In this document: positions 62,578 to 64,000 of the stretch, piece by piece
Layout: every line of letters starts with the position of its first letter
Numbering within the stretch: the stretch's first letter is position 1
Source: Paenibacillus lycopersici
Lineage (GTDB): Bacteria; Bacillota; Bacilli; Paenibacillales; Paenibacillaceae
Direction of reading: 5' to 3'
Assembly (NCBI RefSeq): GCF_010119935.1
Contig: NZ_CP048209.1
Coordinates: 1,607,501-1,671,500 of the forward strand
Length of the DNA stretch: 64,000 nucleotides
Program-made: the position numbers and the translations under genes
Notes under the pieces: model-generated
The model's database searches: none
What the model was told of the DNA's origin: nothing
Seen by the model: only the letters and a program-made list of their open reading frames with translations

Positions 62578-63459
62578 TTAAGAATCGGTCTTGACGAGCC
62601 GCATGTTCAGAATGGTAAACGCCAGGATGACGACGAACATCACGAGCGCGATGGACATGCCGTAGCCGAACTCGCCGTTCACGGTCGACACGTTGTACAT
62701 ATGAAGAATCGGCACGTACGTGGAGTAGCCCGGACCGCCGTTGGTCATGACGAGCGGCGGAATGATGTTCTGCAGGCTGCCGACCAACGTCAGGATGATG
62801 ATCAACCGGAATTGCGGCAGGGAAAGCGGAATATCCAGGTGGAAGACCCTCTTCCATCCGACGCAGCCGTCCAGCTTCGCGGCCTCGATGACTTCTTTGG
62901 AGATGCTCTGCAGGCCCGAGTAGAAGATGAGCAGGTTGAAGGCGCTGATCCACGGGAAGCCCATGAGCATAATCGAATACAGCGCAATCTTCGGGTCGTT
63001 CAGCCAGAGATGCTTCCATGACGCCAGGCCGATCATGTCGAGCACCTGGTTGATCGCTCCATCGCCTTGATAGAGGAAACGCCAGAGCAGGATCGTGACG
63101 ATGCCTGGGATGACGATCGGGATGACGAACAATGTCCGGTACACGTACTGCTTCCGCGTGCTCTGCACATGGAAGATCAATTCCGATACCAGGAACGGCG
63201 GAATGACCGCCAGCGCGATGGAGAACGCCACCCAGATGAGGGCGTGGATCGTCGATTGGCCGAGCACCTCGTCGGAGAACATGCGGACGAAATTATCGAA
63301 GCCGATGAAGCGCGGGGCGTTGAAGCCGTCCCAATCGGTGAACGCGCCGCTTAAGGCTTGATAGACCGGGTAGTACATGAACCAGATCAGAAATACGAAG
63401 GTGGGCAGGATGAAGGCGTATCCCGTTAAGGCCGTCTTCGAGCGTGCATTCCATTTCAT
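62578..63459 (-). CDS. Carbohydrate ABC transporter permease, MalF-like
   Basis: 293 residues, six predicted TM helices. EAA loop KEVIEAAKLDGCVGWKRVFHLDIPLSL. It opens MKWNARSKTALTGYAFILPTF, a cytosolic basic segment leading into TM1. Separated from the binding-protein gene by a hairpin, and 19 bases from the MalG-like gene, so the three form one operon. Confidence 0.93.
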   Translation of the reverse strand: MKWNARSKTALTGYAFILPTFVFLIWFMYYPVYQALSGAFTDWDGFNAPRFIGFDNFVRMFSDEVLGQSTIHALIWVAFSIALAVIPPFLVSELIFHVQSTRKQYVYRTLFVIPIVIPGIVTILLWRFLYQGDGAINQVLDMIGLASWKHLWLNDPKIALYSIMLMGFPWISAFNLLIFYSGLQSISKEVIEAAKLDGCVGWKRVFHLDIPLSLPQFRLIIILTLVGSLQNIIPPLVMTNGGPGYSTYVPILHMYNVSTVNGEFGYGMSIALVMFVVILAFTILNMRLVKTDS

Positions 63460-63489
63460 TCAGGCCGACCGTCCTTCCTTGTGAAAATA

Positions 63490-63527
63490 AGAAAGAGGGA
63501 GCCGCGCTCGGCGAGTTCCCTCTTCAA
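63490..63527 (-). terminator. Attenuating hairpin between binding-protein and permease genes
   Basis: Arms AAGAGGGA and TCCCTCTT (approximately 63490-63497 and 63520-63527) with a GC-rich inner part, positioned after the binding-protein stop on the minus strand. It may reduce permease expression relative to the binding protein. Confidence 0.55.
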
Positions 63528-63537
63528 TACTAGCGGC

Positions 63538-64000
63538 TTAATATTGGCTCAGATCGGTATCGTTCTTCGTCTGGTATTCCTTCACGGCGGCGTCAAGCGC
63601 CTTCTGCACGGCGGCCGTCGCTTTCTCGATGCTCATGTTGCCGCTCAAGTACAGTCCGAACGTGCGCTGCAGGTCCTTGCCGAGGTTCGCCGAGGAGTTG
63701 CCGACCATGATCGCCTTCAGCTCCTTGGTGGATTGGCTGGCAAGGTCTTTCATGCTGTCGTTCGGCTTCGTGTCCGGCCAGTGCGGCACGAACGTGCCGT
63801 TCTCGTTGACGACCTGCTCGACATGCTGCGGCGTGCCGAGGAATTGCAGCCAGTCGATGACCGCTTCCTTCTTGCCGGGCTCCTTCATGCTCTTGTCGGC
63901 TTCTTTGGTCGCAACCGCGAACTGGAAGGCCGCGTTCGGTCCGCCAACGGCGCCGGAAGCGTCTTCGCCGGTCGTCAGCGGCGTATCGGACGCGGACAGC
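63538..64000 (-). CDS. Sugar ABC transporter solute-binding protein (5' end beyond window)
   Basis: The C-terminal 153 codons or so are visible, open to base 64000. FQFAVATKEADKSMKEPGKKEAVIDWLQFLGTPQHVEQVVNENG is the usual C-terminal hinge/helix region of family-1 sugar-binding proteins, and the end reads EYQTKNDTDLSQY. The start and any lipobox lie outside the window. Confidence 0.88.
   Translation of the reverse strand, partial: LSASDTPLTTGEDASGAVGGPNAAFQFAVATKEADKSMKEPGKKEAVIDWLQFLGTPQHVEQVVNENGTFVPHWPDTKPNDSMKDLASQSTKELKAIMVGNSSANLGKDLQRTFGLYLSGNMSIEKATAAVQKALDAAVKEYQTKNDTDLSQY

Overview
The window looks like chromosomal DNA of a GC-rich spore-forming Firmicute of the Paenibacillaceae (Paenibacillus or Cohnella type). 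This is inferred from gene families: YesM/AraC-type two-component systems beside sugar ABC transporters without an ATPase, many lipoprotein solute-binding proteins, a BclB-type exosporium domain, an hxlR-hxlAB locus, strong AGGAGG-like ribosome sites and frequent GTG/TTG starts. I saw no rRNA, tRNA, phage, transposase or CRISPR array.

Layout. (1) 1-12.5 kb: aldo/keto reductase, a GntR/LacI chimeric regulator, then a plus-strand sugar locus: TIM-barrel isomerase, two zinc dehydrogenases, pentulose-phosphate epimerase and an L-rhamnose-isomerase-type enzyme. It is interrupted by very large non-coding tandem repeats. (2) 13-23.5 kb: ECF sigma factor; histidine kinase translationally coupled to a solute-binding lipoprotein; P-loop kinase; MerR/SDR pair; then a paralogous solute-binding protein, two permeases and a response regulator. 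(3) 24-31.4 kb: VOC protein, AraC regulator and phytanoyl-CoA-type dioxygenase, then a MacAB-like export operon with a glycine-rich lipoprotein. (4) 31.5-44 kb: GH2 beta-galactosidase, nucleotidyltransferase, orphan HlyD adaptor, VOC protein, GyrI/pentapeptide protein, small genes, an SDR lacking its catalytic Tyr/Lys, and a TauD dioxygenase. (5) 44.3-47.8 kb: an ECF sigma factor, a membrane protein with an anti-sigma-like tail fused to a solute-binding domain, and a second solute-binding lipoprotein. (6) 48.7-51.8 kb: two divergent MutS-like ATPases. (7) 52-59.5 kb: GH30 glycosidase with a ricin domain, collagen-like exosporium-type protein, hxlR/hxlAB, VanZ and an ECF factor. (8) 59.7-64 kb: PAS-domain sporulation-type kinase and a sugar ABC transporter running off the end.

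How the parts may work together. Carbohydrate sensing, uptake and breakdown dominate. Twice, a transporter-type solute-binding module sits in a signalling gene cluster rather than a transport operon: coupled to the kinase at 13.9-17.1 kb, and fused to an anti-sigma-like anchor at 44.9-47.8 kb. The second is the best candidate here for an undescribed system. The non-coding DNA is also unusual. Several tandem arrays begin at or inside stop codons. One array is a chain of six 31-codon reading frames joined by ATGA overlaps and phased exactly to the start codon of the next gene. Three intergenic clusters share one inverted and two direct copies of a motif, with the direct copies about 50 bp apart, so mutually exclusive hairpins are possible.
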